A DNA stretch of 64,000 nucleotides from an uncultured Lachnospiraceae bacterium (lineage in GTDB: Bacteria; Bacillota; Clostridia; Lachnospirales; Lachnospiraceae): positions 1 through 64,000 of the forward strand of contig CACWKX010000007.1 of NCBI GenBank assembly GCA_902761585.1. Reading direction: 5' to 3'. Positions 54,114 through 63,024 of this stretch are shown in pieces. Made by a program: the position numbers and the translations under genes. Below the pieces are notes generated by a model. That model saw only the letters and a program-made list of their open reading frames with translations. It was not told where the DNA came from and made no database searches. Numbering within the stretch: the stretch's first letter is position 1; each line of letters starts with the position of its first letter.

Positions 54114-55291
54114 CAGCTGACCCCTATCTCAATATGCTCCAGCGCCTTGTCAAGCGCGGCTGTCGCCTCCGCGAGCGTGCCGCCCTTCGTGATCACATGA
54201 CCGATGCGGTTCGGACCGACATGGAATTTTTTCACCGTATCGCCGACCGTATAGTCAAACTTGACCTCGACGATCTTCTCGCTGTCCTTCGGGTTCCGGT
54301 TTGCCAGCGAGAAGATCGTGCCGTCCCGGTCGCTCATCAGAAGCTTGGACGCGTTCGGAACCGCCTTGTCTGTCGGGAAATCCGGCTTCTGTCCCAGCGC
54401 AACCTGGATGATCTTCCGGTAATAATCATAGCCATAGTAGATGGAGACAAGTTCTGCCAGACAGGTCGCGCCCGATCTTCCCCCGATCTCCAGAACATAC
54501 GTCTTGCCGTCCCTCATGATGAAGTCACAATTCACTGCACAATTGTCGAGCTTCATCGCGCGGATCGCCTTCTCCGTCGTCTCGATGCAGTCCCGCTCGC
54601 CTTCCTCGGAAAGCGCATAGGGTGCGAAATGTCCGGCCGGCACCCCCGTGCTCCCCAGGAAGATATAATCACCGTGCGGAAGAACAAACTGTACCTTCCC
54701 GTCCATCACAAAGGCCTGGGCGCCAAACTCCCGGCCAGTGATGAACTCCTCCACGATGTAGTAATCCTTTCTTGTGAAGGACTGCGCATTCAGGATTGCC
54801 GCCTGCAGCCTGTCCGGGCTGTCGACTCTTGTGATCCCGCGGCTTCCGGAGGAATCCACGATCTTCACAATCAGCGGATATTCCAGCCCTCTGATTTTCT
54901 CATTGACGTCCTCGTTGAAATAGACCTTGCGGTACTTTGCCGTCCGGACGCCATTTGCCTCATAGGCCTGCTTCATCAGAACCTTGTCGCAGGCAATCTT
55001 CGCCGCCTCGTAGGAGATGCCCGAAAGTCCCATGGCATCGTTGACACGTCCGATTGTCATCACGGCAACATCGGTTCCGGCCGTGCAGATCCCGTCGATC
55101 TGCCGCTCCTGTGCCGCCTTCAGGACTGCCTCGGAGTCGACCGTGTTGATGTGGAGCACTTCGTCGGCATATCCGAATCCCGGATAATTCCCCGGAATAG
55201 AGACGGCAATCGTGTAGATCCCCATCTCCCTGGCTGCCTTGATCAGCGGAACCTGATAGATTCCCGCGCCCATAACCATCAGCTTTTTCAC
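54113..55291 (-). CDS. ATP-grasp ligase, paralogue 3
   Basis: A 392-aa ATP-grasp enzyme. KKLMVMGAGIYQVPLIKAA at the start, YPLIVKIVDSSGSRGITR (ATP Lys and loop), IVEEFITGREFGAQA, and VLEIGGRSGATC (metal end). It is clearly related to the proteins at 38422 and 40590. Overlaps: 4 nt with the GT2 gene upstream and 1 nt with the PaaK-like gene downstream, so the three are translated as a unit. Confidence 0.82.
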   Translation of the reverse strand: MKKLMVMGAGIYQVPLIKAAREMGIYTIAVSIPGNYPGFGYADEVLHINTVDSEAVLKAAQERQIDGICTAGTDVAVMTIGRVNDAMGLSGISYEAAKIACDKVLMKQAYEANGVRTAKYRKVYFNEDVNEKIRGLEYPLIVKIVDSSGSRGITRVDSPDRLQAAILNAQSFTRKDYYIVEEFITGREFGAQAFVMDGKVQFVLPHGDYIFLGSTGVPAGHFAPYALSEEGERDCIETTEKAIRAMKLDNCAVNCDFIMRDGKTYVLEIGGRSGATCLAELVSIYYGYDYYRKIIQVALGQKPDFPTDKAVPNASKLLMSDRDGTIFSLANRNPKDSEKIVEVKFDYTVGDTVKKFHVGPNRIGHVITKGGTLAEATAALDKALEHIEIGVS

Positions 55292-56301
55292 TCTGTCTCA
55301 CGCTCCTTTCTCCAATCCACACCCTTTTTCAGCTCAAACTGCTGTCCGTCTTCATTGACCAGATAAGGCCTCTTCCCCTGCTCATCAATCTGCCGGACAA
55401 CATACTGCGGATTGTTGCACAAGCCAAGGAAGATACGGCCGATATACTCGCCGATCAGCCCCATAAACATCAGAATCAGTCCGGAAAAGAAGAAGATCGA
55501 AACCATAATCGATGGCCAGCCGATTGCCGTCACCGGCCTGACCAGTTTCCGGACAATCACGGCAATGATGCCGACCAGCCCCACTGCTGCAAAGATATTT
55601 CCAAGCACCGTCGCCATCCGGAGCGGTACGATTGAAAACCCGATGATATTGCTCCAGAGCTGCACAAGTTTCCTGAAGGTATAGCCTGACTGCCCCTCCC
55701 GCCTCCGGAAATGCTCGACCGGAATGCAGCTGATGTTCCGCGTCACTCTCAGAAATACCCCCTGAAGGTGCGTGTACGCACTCCTGTACTGCACCGCATA
55801 GTCCCTGACAAACCGGCGGATAATCCAGAATGAGCTGGTCTTCATATTTTTAGGCTTGTCCAGAAGAACGCGTGTCGTCCACTGATTGAAACGGCTTCCC
55901 CAGTTGCGGAATTTGGAATGCTGCTTGTGCGGGTAATAGCCGTACACAATGTCATATCCCTTGTTGATCTCTGCCAGGAGCTTTGGCAGCTGCGTCGGAC
56001 TGGTCTGTCCGTCGTCATCCATGGATATGATATAATCGCCCGAGGCATAATTCAGCCCGGCCATGGTCGCGTTGTGCTGTCCGGCGTTCTTGGCAAGCTC
56101 CACCACCCTGACATTGTCATAATCCTGCACCAGTCCGCGAAGTGCGCGCACCGTCGCCCCGCCATCCGGGCTGCAGTCGTCCACCAGGACAAACTCCAGC
56201 TCTCCGGCCTTCATCTTTTCAAACTGCTCCATCGTCTCCTCGACAACCTTCCGGATCGTCCTGGACGATTTGTAGCAGGGAATCACAACTGTATATAACA
56301 T
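55288..56301 (-). CDS. GT2 family glycosyltransferase with C-terminal membrane helices (CsbB/ArnC-like)
   Basis: A 337-aa enzyme like the GT2 at 39625. YTVVIPCYKSSRT at the start, ISMDDDGQTSP with the DxD, and two membrane helices near 235-260 and 270-295. It is expected to make an undecaprenyl-phosphate sugar on the inner membrane face. The two YfhO genes directly upstream make it the likely donor-forming enzyme of a three-part glycosylation system. Confidence 0.85.
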   Translation of the reverse strand: MLYTVVIPCYKSSRTIRKVVEETMEQFEKMKAGELEFVLVDDCSPDGGATVRALRGLVQDYDNVRVVELAKNAGQHNATMAGLNYASGDYIISMDDDGQTSPTQLPKLLAEINKGYDIVYGYYPHKQHSKFRNWGSRFNQWTTRVLLDKPKNMKTSSFWIIRRFVRDYAVQYRSAYTHLQGVFLRVTRNISCIPVEHFRRREGQSGYTFRKLVQLWSNIIGFSIVPLRMATVLGNIFAAVGLVGIIAVIVRKLVRPVTAIGWPSIMVSIFFFSGLILMFMGLIGEYIGRIFLGLCNNPQYVVRQIDEQGKRPYLVNEDGQQFELKKGVDWRKERETE

Positions 56302-56348
56302 GAAAAAACCTCTATATCCGGCTGAAAACCAGCCTGAAGTCTACCAGA

Positions 56349-59267
56349 TTATACCACATGTGTACGATCGTTCCCAGCTTTGCGAAGACGCCTTCTCCTG
56401 GCCGACAGCGCGAAGGCAGCGGCAAACAGCACCAGCCCTGCGGATGAGCACAGAATGCCCGCCCGAAGTCCGGGCGAATGGTAGACAAGACGGATCTGCG
56501 AAGTTCCCTCCTCAAGGCGCACGCCCAGATAGCACAGATCTGCCCGTTCCGGGCGCTTCTGTACTCCGTTTACCTCGATGGTCCAGCCGCTGCTGTATGG
56601 AATCTGGAAGATCATATAGCGCGGGCTGTCCAGGCTGATCTCCCCGCTGACCGAGTCGCCGTCAAATGTCACATGCTGCAGACTGACCTCGCTGAGCCTT
56701 TTAACCTTCTCCTCATAGTCTGCCATCGGAAGGTACAAGAGTTCACTTTTCTCCAGCGATACACAAATCCCCTCTGGAAGAAGAAGCTGCAGAGTCCCTG
56801 TTCCGTCCCCGGACGCCGTTCCCAGATTCACAATGTACGCGTCATTCCCCCGGGTGTAGGCACTGTTTGCAGCCGACAGCAGGATCCCATTGCTGATGCT
56901 GTCCGCCTTCACATACGCAGCTGCGGAAAGACTGCGGCCTCCCAGAAGCCTGAGACCCTCAAGGCTTAGATAGCACTCATACCCCGCCTTCTTCTCGTAG
57001 GAAACGGACAGACTTCCCCCCTTCTTTCCGGTCACAAGTGTGCTGCCCTTCCTGGTCACACCGTCCCCGGTCTCGAAGGAGATCTCCTCCCGGAGGACGG
57101 TGTCCTCCTCCTCTTTCCCATCCGTGATTCTAAGCCCGGCGTTCTGTGCCTGACCGGCCTCGTCTGCCTGCACGCTGACAGACACCCGCTCCTGCTTTGT
57201 TTCATCCGACCTGGCGCTGCTTCTCTTCTCCTGTACGGATTCAGCTGTCTTGCCGCTGTCTTCGGCCACTGCCGCCCGCAGCATGACAAGGTCCCTTGCT
57301 GCCGGGCTGAGGGCCTCATAGTCTTCCCTGGAGATCACAGTGTCCGTCGTAAACCCGAGCGGAAGCGGATACTGGTTCTCATAAAGCGTCAGCTTTCTGC
57401 GGGATCCAAGCGGCTGTTTTGCATAGCCATACGGCACGGAAGCCGCATTGTCCGCATCAACAGCAAAATAGCGGACACCTGCCAGCGCTTCAAGCGCTGT
57501 CCTGCCGTCAAGCGACTGGATGTGCAGGATCGATGTTATTCCGGTGCTTCTCTGCTCAATCATGGCCTGAAGCTGGCTGGCATTGACAATGCTGTTGTAG
57601 ATCTGCACGCCCGGCTGTCTCAGGACAAGAGAAGAATTGTCCTCCCAGTAAGCGCTCCGCACACTGTCCACCCGGTAGAATCCATCGGAAAACGCGGCGG
57701 CTCCATTCTCCCCTGTGTAAAGCGGCGTGTCCGTATAGACCGCATAGGAGGATTCCTCATACCGGCTGAACGCCGTCCCCTGCTCCTGATAATACGCCAC
57801 AAGATTGCCGAATTTCGGTGAGAACGTCATCCATCCGGCCAGTGCGGCGGAGCCCGCCGTAAACAGCAGGACGATCCGTTCGCCATGGCTGTGTCCGGCA
57901 TGGCTGTATCCGGCATGGCTATATCCGTCATAGTCGTCTGTTTTCTTTTTCTTTTTTTCTGTCCTGCAGCTCAGGTACAGAAGAACGGCCGTGTAGAGCG
58001 TCAGCTCCGCCGCCGCTGCCAGATGAAAGACAGCCTCCCGCGTCATCCAGAACCAGGCTGCGCATCCCAGATCGAAGACAGCCGTCACAAGAAGGAGGAA
58101 TCGTCTGTCGCGTCTTTGAAGCGCAGAGACTGAATCCGCTGTAAAGCTGACAGCGACCGCTGCTGCAAATGCAATCAGGTACACCCACCGGTTGTTTTCA
58201 TTGTTCATCGCTGCCAGCACATAGCCGGCGCCCGGAATGAGCAGACAGAAAAGAAGGACAATCAGGCCGGTGCGAATCTGGCGGAAGGATGATTTTCGTT
58301 TTGCCGACGAAAAAATCAGCGCAGCCGCCGGCATCAACGTCACCGCAAAGTTAAGGTGTGTTCCATTACCGGAAGCCTGATACGGGGTGATCAGGTTCAG
58401 GAACCACGCCAGGTATCTCCTTTTATCCTCATAGACAAGAAGGCTGTTGCGCTCCGCCTCATGAACAGCCCGGAGACTGGATTTGTAGCGCGCCAGCGCC
58501 GGGAACAGAAAGATGCCGGAGAGCGCCAGTCCCAGAAGATAGGCAAGAGACAGGCTGATCAGCAGCCGTCCGAACTGTTTCAGCCGGTCTGTCCGGTAGA
58601 GGTCAAAGAAACGGATCAGCACATATCCAAGAAGGCCGAAGGAGCTGATGTACATAAAGTAATAGTTGCTGATGAAACCCAGCGCAACGCAGACTGTAAA
58701 TAGGGCAAAGGATTTTTTTCGTTCCGGGTCCATCATCCGCTCCGCGCCAAGCAGCATCAGTGGGAAAAGAATCATGTGCGAAAGATACGTCGGATGCACA
58801 ATCCCAAGTCCGAAGGTAAAACCGCAGAACACATAGAGAAGTGCCCCTGAAAGCGCCGCCGTCCTGCTTTTCCGGAAATGAAACACGAATGCCGAGAAGC
58901 TGAGTCCTGCCAGAAAGCAGCGCAGAACCGTCAGGACACAATAAAGTGTCTCTGTCCCGGATGCCGGAACAAAGATGGAAAGAAAATCCAGCGGATGAAA
59001 CCGGACGACCGCATCGATGTCATCCCCCATCCCGATCGTATAGTCAAAGCGGTCCGGATGAAAGTCGCCGTGAAGAAAGCCTCCGGCCGTCTTTCTGAGC
59101 CATTCCCCCATATAACGAAGCTGGAGAATATACTGAGACTGTCCGTCCCCCTTCCCGATCAGGTTCTTCCTCTCCAGCAGAAAGGGAGAAAAGACAAGGA
59201 GAAAAATGATGGAAAACAGGGCTGTATAAATCAGCAGATATTTCCCATATTTTTTTCGATCACTCAT
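56349..59267 (-). CDS. YfhO-family membrane protein, probable GT-C glycosyltransferase
   Basis: A 972-aa protein with about 12-13 membrane helices (to about residue 480) and a large outer C-terminal beta domain. GDGQSQYILQLRYMGEWLR and IGMGDDIDAVVRFHPLDF in the first outer loop hold acidic residues expected for GT-C catalysis. YfhO proteins transfer undecaprenyl-linked sugars to teichoic acids in Bacillus and Listeria. A loop near residue 455 carries a His-rich tandem repeat. It lies 21 nt after its paralogue and 47 nt before the GT2 gene. Confidence 0.82.
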   Translation of the reverse strand: MSDRKKYGKYLLIYTALFSIIFLLVFSPFLLERKNLIGKGDGQSQYILQLRYMGEWLRKTAGGFLHGDFHPDRFDYTIGMGDDIDAVVRFHPLDFLSIFVPASGTETLYCVLTVLRCFLAGLSFSAFVFHFRKSRTAALSGALLYVFCGFTFGLGIVHPTYLSHMILFPLMLLGAERMMDPERKKSFALFTVCVALGFISNYYFMYISSFGLLGYVLIRFFDLYRTDRLKQFGRLLISLSLAYLLGLALSGIFLFPALARYKSSLRAVHEAERNSLLVYEDKRRYLAWFLNLITPYQASGNGTHLNFAVTLMPAAALIFSSAKRKSSFRQIRTGLIVLLFCLLIPGAGYVLAAMNNENNRWVYLIAFAAAVAVSFTADSVSALQRRDRRFLLLVTAVFDLGCAAWFWMTREAVFHLAAAAELTLYTAVLLYLSCRTEKKKKKTDDYDGYSHAGYSHAGHSHGERIVLLFTAGSAALAGWMTFSPKFGNLVAYYQEQGTAFSRYEESSYAVYTDTPLYTGENGAAAFSDGFYRVDSVRSAYWEDNSSLVLRQPGVQIYNSIVNASQLQAMIEQRSTGITSILHIQSLDGRTALEALAGVRYFAVDADNAASVPYGYAKQPLGSRRKLTLYENQYPLPLGFTTDTVISREDYEALSPAARDLVMLRAAVAEDSGKTAESVQEKRSSARSDETKQERVSVSVQADEAGQAQNAGLRITDGKEEEDTVLREEISFETGDGVTRKGSTLVTGKKGGSLSVSYEKKAGYECYLSLEGLRLLGGRSLSAAAYVKADSISNGILLSAANSAYTRGNDAYIVNLGTASGDGTGTLQLLLPEGICVSLEKSELLYLPMADYEEKVKRLSEVSLQHVTFDGDSVSGEISLDSPRYMIFQIPYSSGWTIEVNGVQKRPERADLCYLGVRLEEGTSQIRLVYHSPGLRAGILCSSAGLVLFAAAFALSARRRRLRKAGNDRTHVV
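57884..57928. repeat. 15-bp tandem repeat inside the first YfhO gene
   Basis: Three 15-bp units (CATGGCTGTGTCCGG and variants) at 57884, 57899 and 57914, with a partial fourth. On the coding strand they give the peptide repeat GYSHA, ending HSHGE. Confidence 0.9.
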
Positions 59268-59288
59268 AGGTCGGACCTCATCTCTTTC

Positions 59289-61973
59289 TCATATTCCTTT
59301 TTTCTGTCTCAGAGCCGCAAGCATAAAACCAATCAGGCCGAAAAGCGCGCAGACAGCGCCTGCCCGAAGACCCGGTGTGTGATATTGAAGCCGGATCTCA
59401 TGCGTCCCCGGACGCAGCAGTGTCCCAAGATACATACCATCATAAATGTCCGGATCTGTCTTCTTTCCATCCACATACAGGGTCCATCCGCGCTGAGCCG
59501 CAATTGTGAAAACCGCAAGCTTCGTCTCTTTGTTCGTGATGGTTCCGGTCAGAAGGCCGTCCTCGATCTGTTCATTCTGAAGAGCTTCCTCATTGAGCGC
59601 CTTGATTCTGTTCTCGTACCCATCCATGGAAACCGATACAAGCTCTGCTGCCTCAAGGGACCGAGCGCCATGCCCGCTGAAGGTCAGTGTTACCGTTCTC
59701 GACCGGTCTTCTGCATTGTATCCAAGGTTGATCAGGTAATCCTTCCTCCCGAGGGTATAGACATCCCGGCTGCTGCGAATTCGTACGGTCGTCCGGATGC
59801 CTTCCGACGTAATGGTCAGCTCCTCCGAGGTCCCGGCTCCCGTCAGCCCCTTCAGCCTCAGGAAACTGCAGGTATCCTTTCCAGCCCGGAACGACAGCTG
59901 TCCCTGTCCGCCTGTGAGGTCTGGGCTCTGGAGGGACTCCGTTTTGATTGAAGCCGAAGGCTTCTCCACTTCCCTGAGTCCTTCCGCTCCGAGCTTATCC
60001 GCAAGATCCGAAGCATCCTCCGGGAGCACCACGGCATCCAGCTTCACCCATTCCTTCTCGATGTCGCTGAGCTTTTGGTAATTCGCCCAGGTAATGAAGC
60101 TGTCAGATGTAAAGCCTGCAGACAGAAGGTTCTGGTTTTCATACACCGCCGTGCCCGCACTCAGGTCTGAAAGGTCTTCTCTCTTCTCAAAGCCGTATGG
60201 TACCTTGCCCTCATTTCCGACCCCCGCAATATAATACTTCACATGGGCAAGATTTCCGGCGACCGGCCTGCCATCCAGGTCATGTACCTGCGTGACCGCG
60301 TCCAGCCCTGCGTTGTTCTCATCCAGGAGCGTCCGGATCAGCTGGGTATTCAGGATGCTGTTGTACATCCCGATGCTGTTATAGCCGAAATACTCTGCGG
60401 AATTCTCCAGTCCGTGCCGTACGTCTGCGGCATCCACCCGGTAAAAACGATTGTCCGGAATCAAGGCGGCCGCTCTTCTGTCCAGCTTCTCGTATTTCTG
60501 CGTGGTATCCCCTGCAGGCTGGAAGGCCGCGGCGCGGTTTCCTCCTTCCGGCGCATACGTCAGAAATCCGTTGATTCCTGTGGAAATGATGACCGCCGCA
60601 AGCACAGCCGTCCGGACAGCTTCTTTTGAGGCCTTCATCCTCCTCAAAACCAGCAGCAGAAGCAGAAATGCAAGAAGCTCCGCCGCCCCGGCTTCATTAT
60701 AGCGGTTCGGCCTCTTCAGCACCCGCTCCGCCGCCGTCCCGGCCAGAAACAGAAGGCTGACCAGAAGGACAGATCGGAGAGAGGCCCCCTTCAGATCCGC
60801 AAAGTCGTCGATGACGGTCACGCAACACATGCCAAGCGAAAGCGCGATCAGAAACATCCAGCGGTTGTTTTCATTGTTCATACCGGCAAAGATGTAGCCG
60901 AAAGCCGGCACCAGCAGAGCCATCAGCTCAAGCAGGAGGGACGCCCTCAGCGTACGGTGTGTTCGATGACGCTTTGTAAACAGCACAGCAAGCGCAGGCA
61001 GAACAACCACCGCAAAGTTGAGGTCCAGTCCATTGCCGGAGCTCTGGAACGGACTGATCAGGTTCAGGAACCATGCCACATACCGTCTCTTGTCCGCATA
61101 CAGCCAGAGGCTCTGCATCTCACTTGTCTGGCTGAGCCGGTAGGAGCCGCGGTACCGCAGCATCGCCGGAAGGAATGTCGCCATCGACATCATAAGGCCG
61201 ACTAGGTACAGCAGAATCAGCCTGCCGGCATAGCGCGGAAATGCTCTTAGACGGTGCTCCTTCACGATCTCGGGATACCGAAGAAGTGCATAAACCAGCA
61301 ATGCAATGGAGCAGATGTACATGAAATAGTAATTGCTCCAGAAGCCGAGGAAGACGGACAGGATAAACAGGAGGCTCCCTTTTTCAGCCGCCACCCTCTC
61401 CATACCAAGCAGCAGAAACGGCAGCACAATGAAAGGTGCTGCGTAAGTCGGGTGGTTCGTCACCCGGATCAGCATGTACCCGCCAAAGACGTAGACCAGG
61501 CTTCCGGACAGGACATTCTGCCAGGCCGGAAGGACACCTGCCTTTTCCTGGTCCGCATGTATGAACGAAGGAGAGGCATACGCATACGCGGAGAACGCAA
61601 GTCCTGCAAGATAGAAACGCAGCAGCAGGATCACTGCGTAGATCTCCTCCGCGAAAGATGCCGGAACCAGCGCCGCCAGAAAGTCAAGCGGATGAAACCG
61701 GACAATCGCTCCGATGTCATCTCCGATTCCAATGGAAAAATCGAACTGTCTGAGATGGAAATTGCCATGCAGAAAGCCTGAAACGGTATCCCGAATGTAC
61801 TGCCCCATATAGCGGAGGTAGACAATGTACTGAGACTCTCCGTCGACTGTGCAGACAAGACTGCGTTTCTGCAGAATGAACGAAAAAAAGACCGCCAGGC
61901 TGACGATCAGAAAAAGAATTGTATAGATGCCAATGTATCTCTTTTTGGAATGCTTCTTCACACACAGCTCCAT
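59289..61973 (-). CDS. YfhO-family membrane protein, second copy
   Basis: An 894-aa paralogue of the protein at 56349, with the same layout: VDGESQYIVYLRYMGQYIR, IGIGDDIGAIVRFHPLDF, about 12 helices, then an outer beta domain with GWTLYVDGKK near the end. The start is uncertain. The ATG at 61973 is chosen because GAGG lies upstream of it and the N-terminus then matches its paralogue; the ATG at 61991 would be almost leaderless from the promoter found. It is the first gene of the five-gene envelope unit. Confidence 0.8.
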   Translation of the reverse strand: MELCVKKHSKKRYIGIYTILFLIVSLAVFFSFILQKRSLVCTVDGESQYIVYLRYMGQYIRDTVSGFLHGNFHLRQFDFSIGIGDDIGAIVRFHPLDFLAALVPASFAEEIYAVILLLRFYLAGLAFSAYAYASPSFIHADQEKAGVLPAWQNVLSGSLVYVFGGYMLIRVTNHPTYAAPFIVLPFLLLGMERVAAEKGSLLFILSVFLGFWSNYYFMYICSIALLVYALLRYPEIVKEHRLRAFPRYAGRLILLYLVGLMMSMATFLPAMLRYRGSYRLSQTSEMQSLWLYADKRRYVAWFLNLISPFQSSGNGLDLNFAVVVLPALAVLFTKRHRTHRTLRASLLLELMALLVPAFGYIFAGMNNENNRWMFLIALSLGMCCVTVIDDFADLKGASLRSVLLVSLLFLAGTAAERVLKRPNRYNEAGAAELLAFLLLLLVLRRMKASKEAVRTAVLAAVIISTGINGFLTYAPEGGNRAAAFQPAGDTTQKYEKLDRRAAALIPDNRFYRVDAADVRHGLENSAEYFGYNSIGMYNSILNTQLIRTLLDENNAGLDAVTQVHDLDGRPVAGNLAHVKYYIAGVGNEGKVPYGFEKREDLSDLSAGTAVYENQNLLSAGFTSDSFITWANYQKLSDIEKEWVKLDAVVLPEDASDLADKLGAEGLREVEKPSASIKTESLQSPDLTGGQGQLSFRAGKDTCSFLRLKGLTGAGTSEELTITSEGIRTTVRIRSSRDVYTLGRKDYLINLGYNAEDRSRTVTLTFSGHGARSLEAAELVSVSMDGYENRIKALNEEALQNEQIEDGLLTGTITNKETKLAVFTIAAQRGWTLYVDGKKTDPDIYDGMYLGTLLRPGTHEIRLQYHTPGLRAGAVCALFGLIGFMLAALRQKKGI

Positions 61974-62000
61974 ATCAAAATTGAACCTCATGATTGCTCA

Positions 62001-62029
62001 ATTTTACCGTTATTTCACAGGAATTGCAA
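62001..62029 (-). promoter_or_regulatory. promoter of the YfhO/GT2/ATP-grasp unit
   Basis: Minus strand: TTGCAA (62024-62029), 17-nt spacer, TAAAAT (62001-62006). The predicted start is near 61994. Confidence 0.65.
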
Positions 62030-62043
62030 TCTGTACGAGGTTT

Positions 62044-62099
62044 GCAGCTGATTGTCTGCAGCTGATTGTCTGCAGCTGATTGTTCACAGCTGATTGTTC
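62044..62099. repeat. 14-bp tandem repeat upstream of the YfhO promoter
   Basis: Four units of GCAGCTGATTGTCT (last two slightly changed) at 62044, 62058, 62072 and 62086. Each contains the palindrome CAGCTG. The array ends about 15 bp upstream of the -35 hexamer. The rest of this 292-bp gap shows no gene. Confidence 0.9.
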
Positions 62100-62265
62100 C
62101 ATGCTGCCAGACGTATTTTCCAGATGAACCTGTACGGCAGGGTTCTCAGACAAACCGTCAGGATTCAAAGTCTGGATAAAGAAACAGGGCAGCTGCCTGT
62201 ATTGCACTGGCCTCTGCCCTTCTCATCTCCCGCTCTTCAGACAGGACACTCTCCTGAACCTTACA

Positions 62266-62979
62266 TTAATAGATCCAGACTCTCGTTCCCACCGGAAGGT
62301 TGTTATACATCCAGATTATATCGCTCTGCGTCATCCGGATGCAGCCGTGTGACTGCGTATGCGTTCCGATGGACTCCACACCCACGCCCGGCCATCTGTG
62401 AAATCCGCTGCCGGAGAACTCCATGTAGTAGGCAAGATTGCCATAACTCGGATACTTTGCCTTGATAACGAAGTTTCCGATTGGCGTTGAATTCTCCCGG
62501 CCAGTCGTGCACTTGAACACCTTCACGAGCTTCCACTTCTTGTTCTTGCCCCGGAAAATATTGACGCGCTGTTTATCAAGTGATACCCAGACCAGATACC
62601 TGGACTTGCTCTTGTGTGCCGTGCTGTTGATGTATGTCGTCTTTGTCAGCTTGTTATAATCACCCTTTGTGACAACACTCGCCAGGTCCTGGCCGAAGCT
62701 CAGATACTGCCTCGAAATGCTGTAGTTGTGGCCCTTCAGCCTGATGATGCACTTTGCGCCGCCTCTGACGACCGTAACAACCGTGCCAGCCCGAAATCTC
62801 CCGTACTTTGTCCGCACGTTTCTCAGCAGCGTCGCTTTCCAGGAGAGTGTCCGTACCTGCTGGAGAGACTCTCCCGGCCGGATGACAGAAGACTTCTTCG
62901 CCGCAAAGGCTGCATCAGCCGGAACCAGAAGCAGAAAAGCAGTCATTATAATCAGTAACAGTCTGTGAAGCTTTTTCAT
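62266..62979 (-). CDS. secreted L,D-transpeptidase (YkuD), copy 1
   Basis: A 237-aa exported enzyme. Signal peptide 1-27 (ending AFAAK), an N-terminal SH3-like part, and a YkuD domain (about 125-237). Cys213 in SHGCIRM is the nucleophile, with His194 and His207 conserved. It makes 3-3 cross-links or attaches proteins in peptidoglycan. It starts 45 nt after its paralogue and so shares its mRNA. AAGGTG precedes the ATG. Confidence 0.9.
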   Translation of the reverse strand: MKKLHRLLLIIMTAFLLLVPADAAFAAKKSSVIRPGESLQQVRTLSWKATLLRNVRTKYGRFRAGTVVTVVRGGAKCIIRLKGHNYSISRQYLSFGQDLASVVTKGDYNKLTKTTYINSTAHKSKSRYLVWVSLDKQRVNIFRGKNKKWKLVKVFKCTTGRENSTPIGNFVIKAKYPSYGNLAYYMEFSGSGFHRWPGVGVESIGTHTQSHGCIRMTQSDIIWMYNNLPVGTRVWIY

Positions 62980-63024
62980 CTTGCACCTTCTTTATCAATA
63001 CCTGCCAGGCCGATTTTTGTTTTC

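Noticed and set aside
54134..55366. Long open frame on the plus strand (about 410 codons) opposite the third ATP-grasp gene
   Set aside because: It lies exactly antisense to a well-supported gene, has no family motif and no ribosome-binding site. Several similar antisense frames (for example 40845-42011, 49371-50465, 8559-9410, 23764-24597) were rejected for the same reason.
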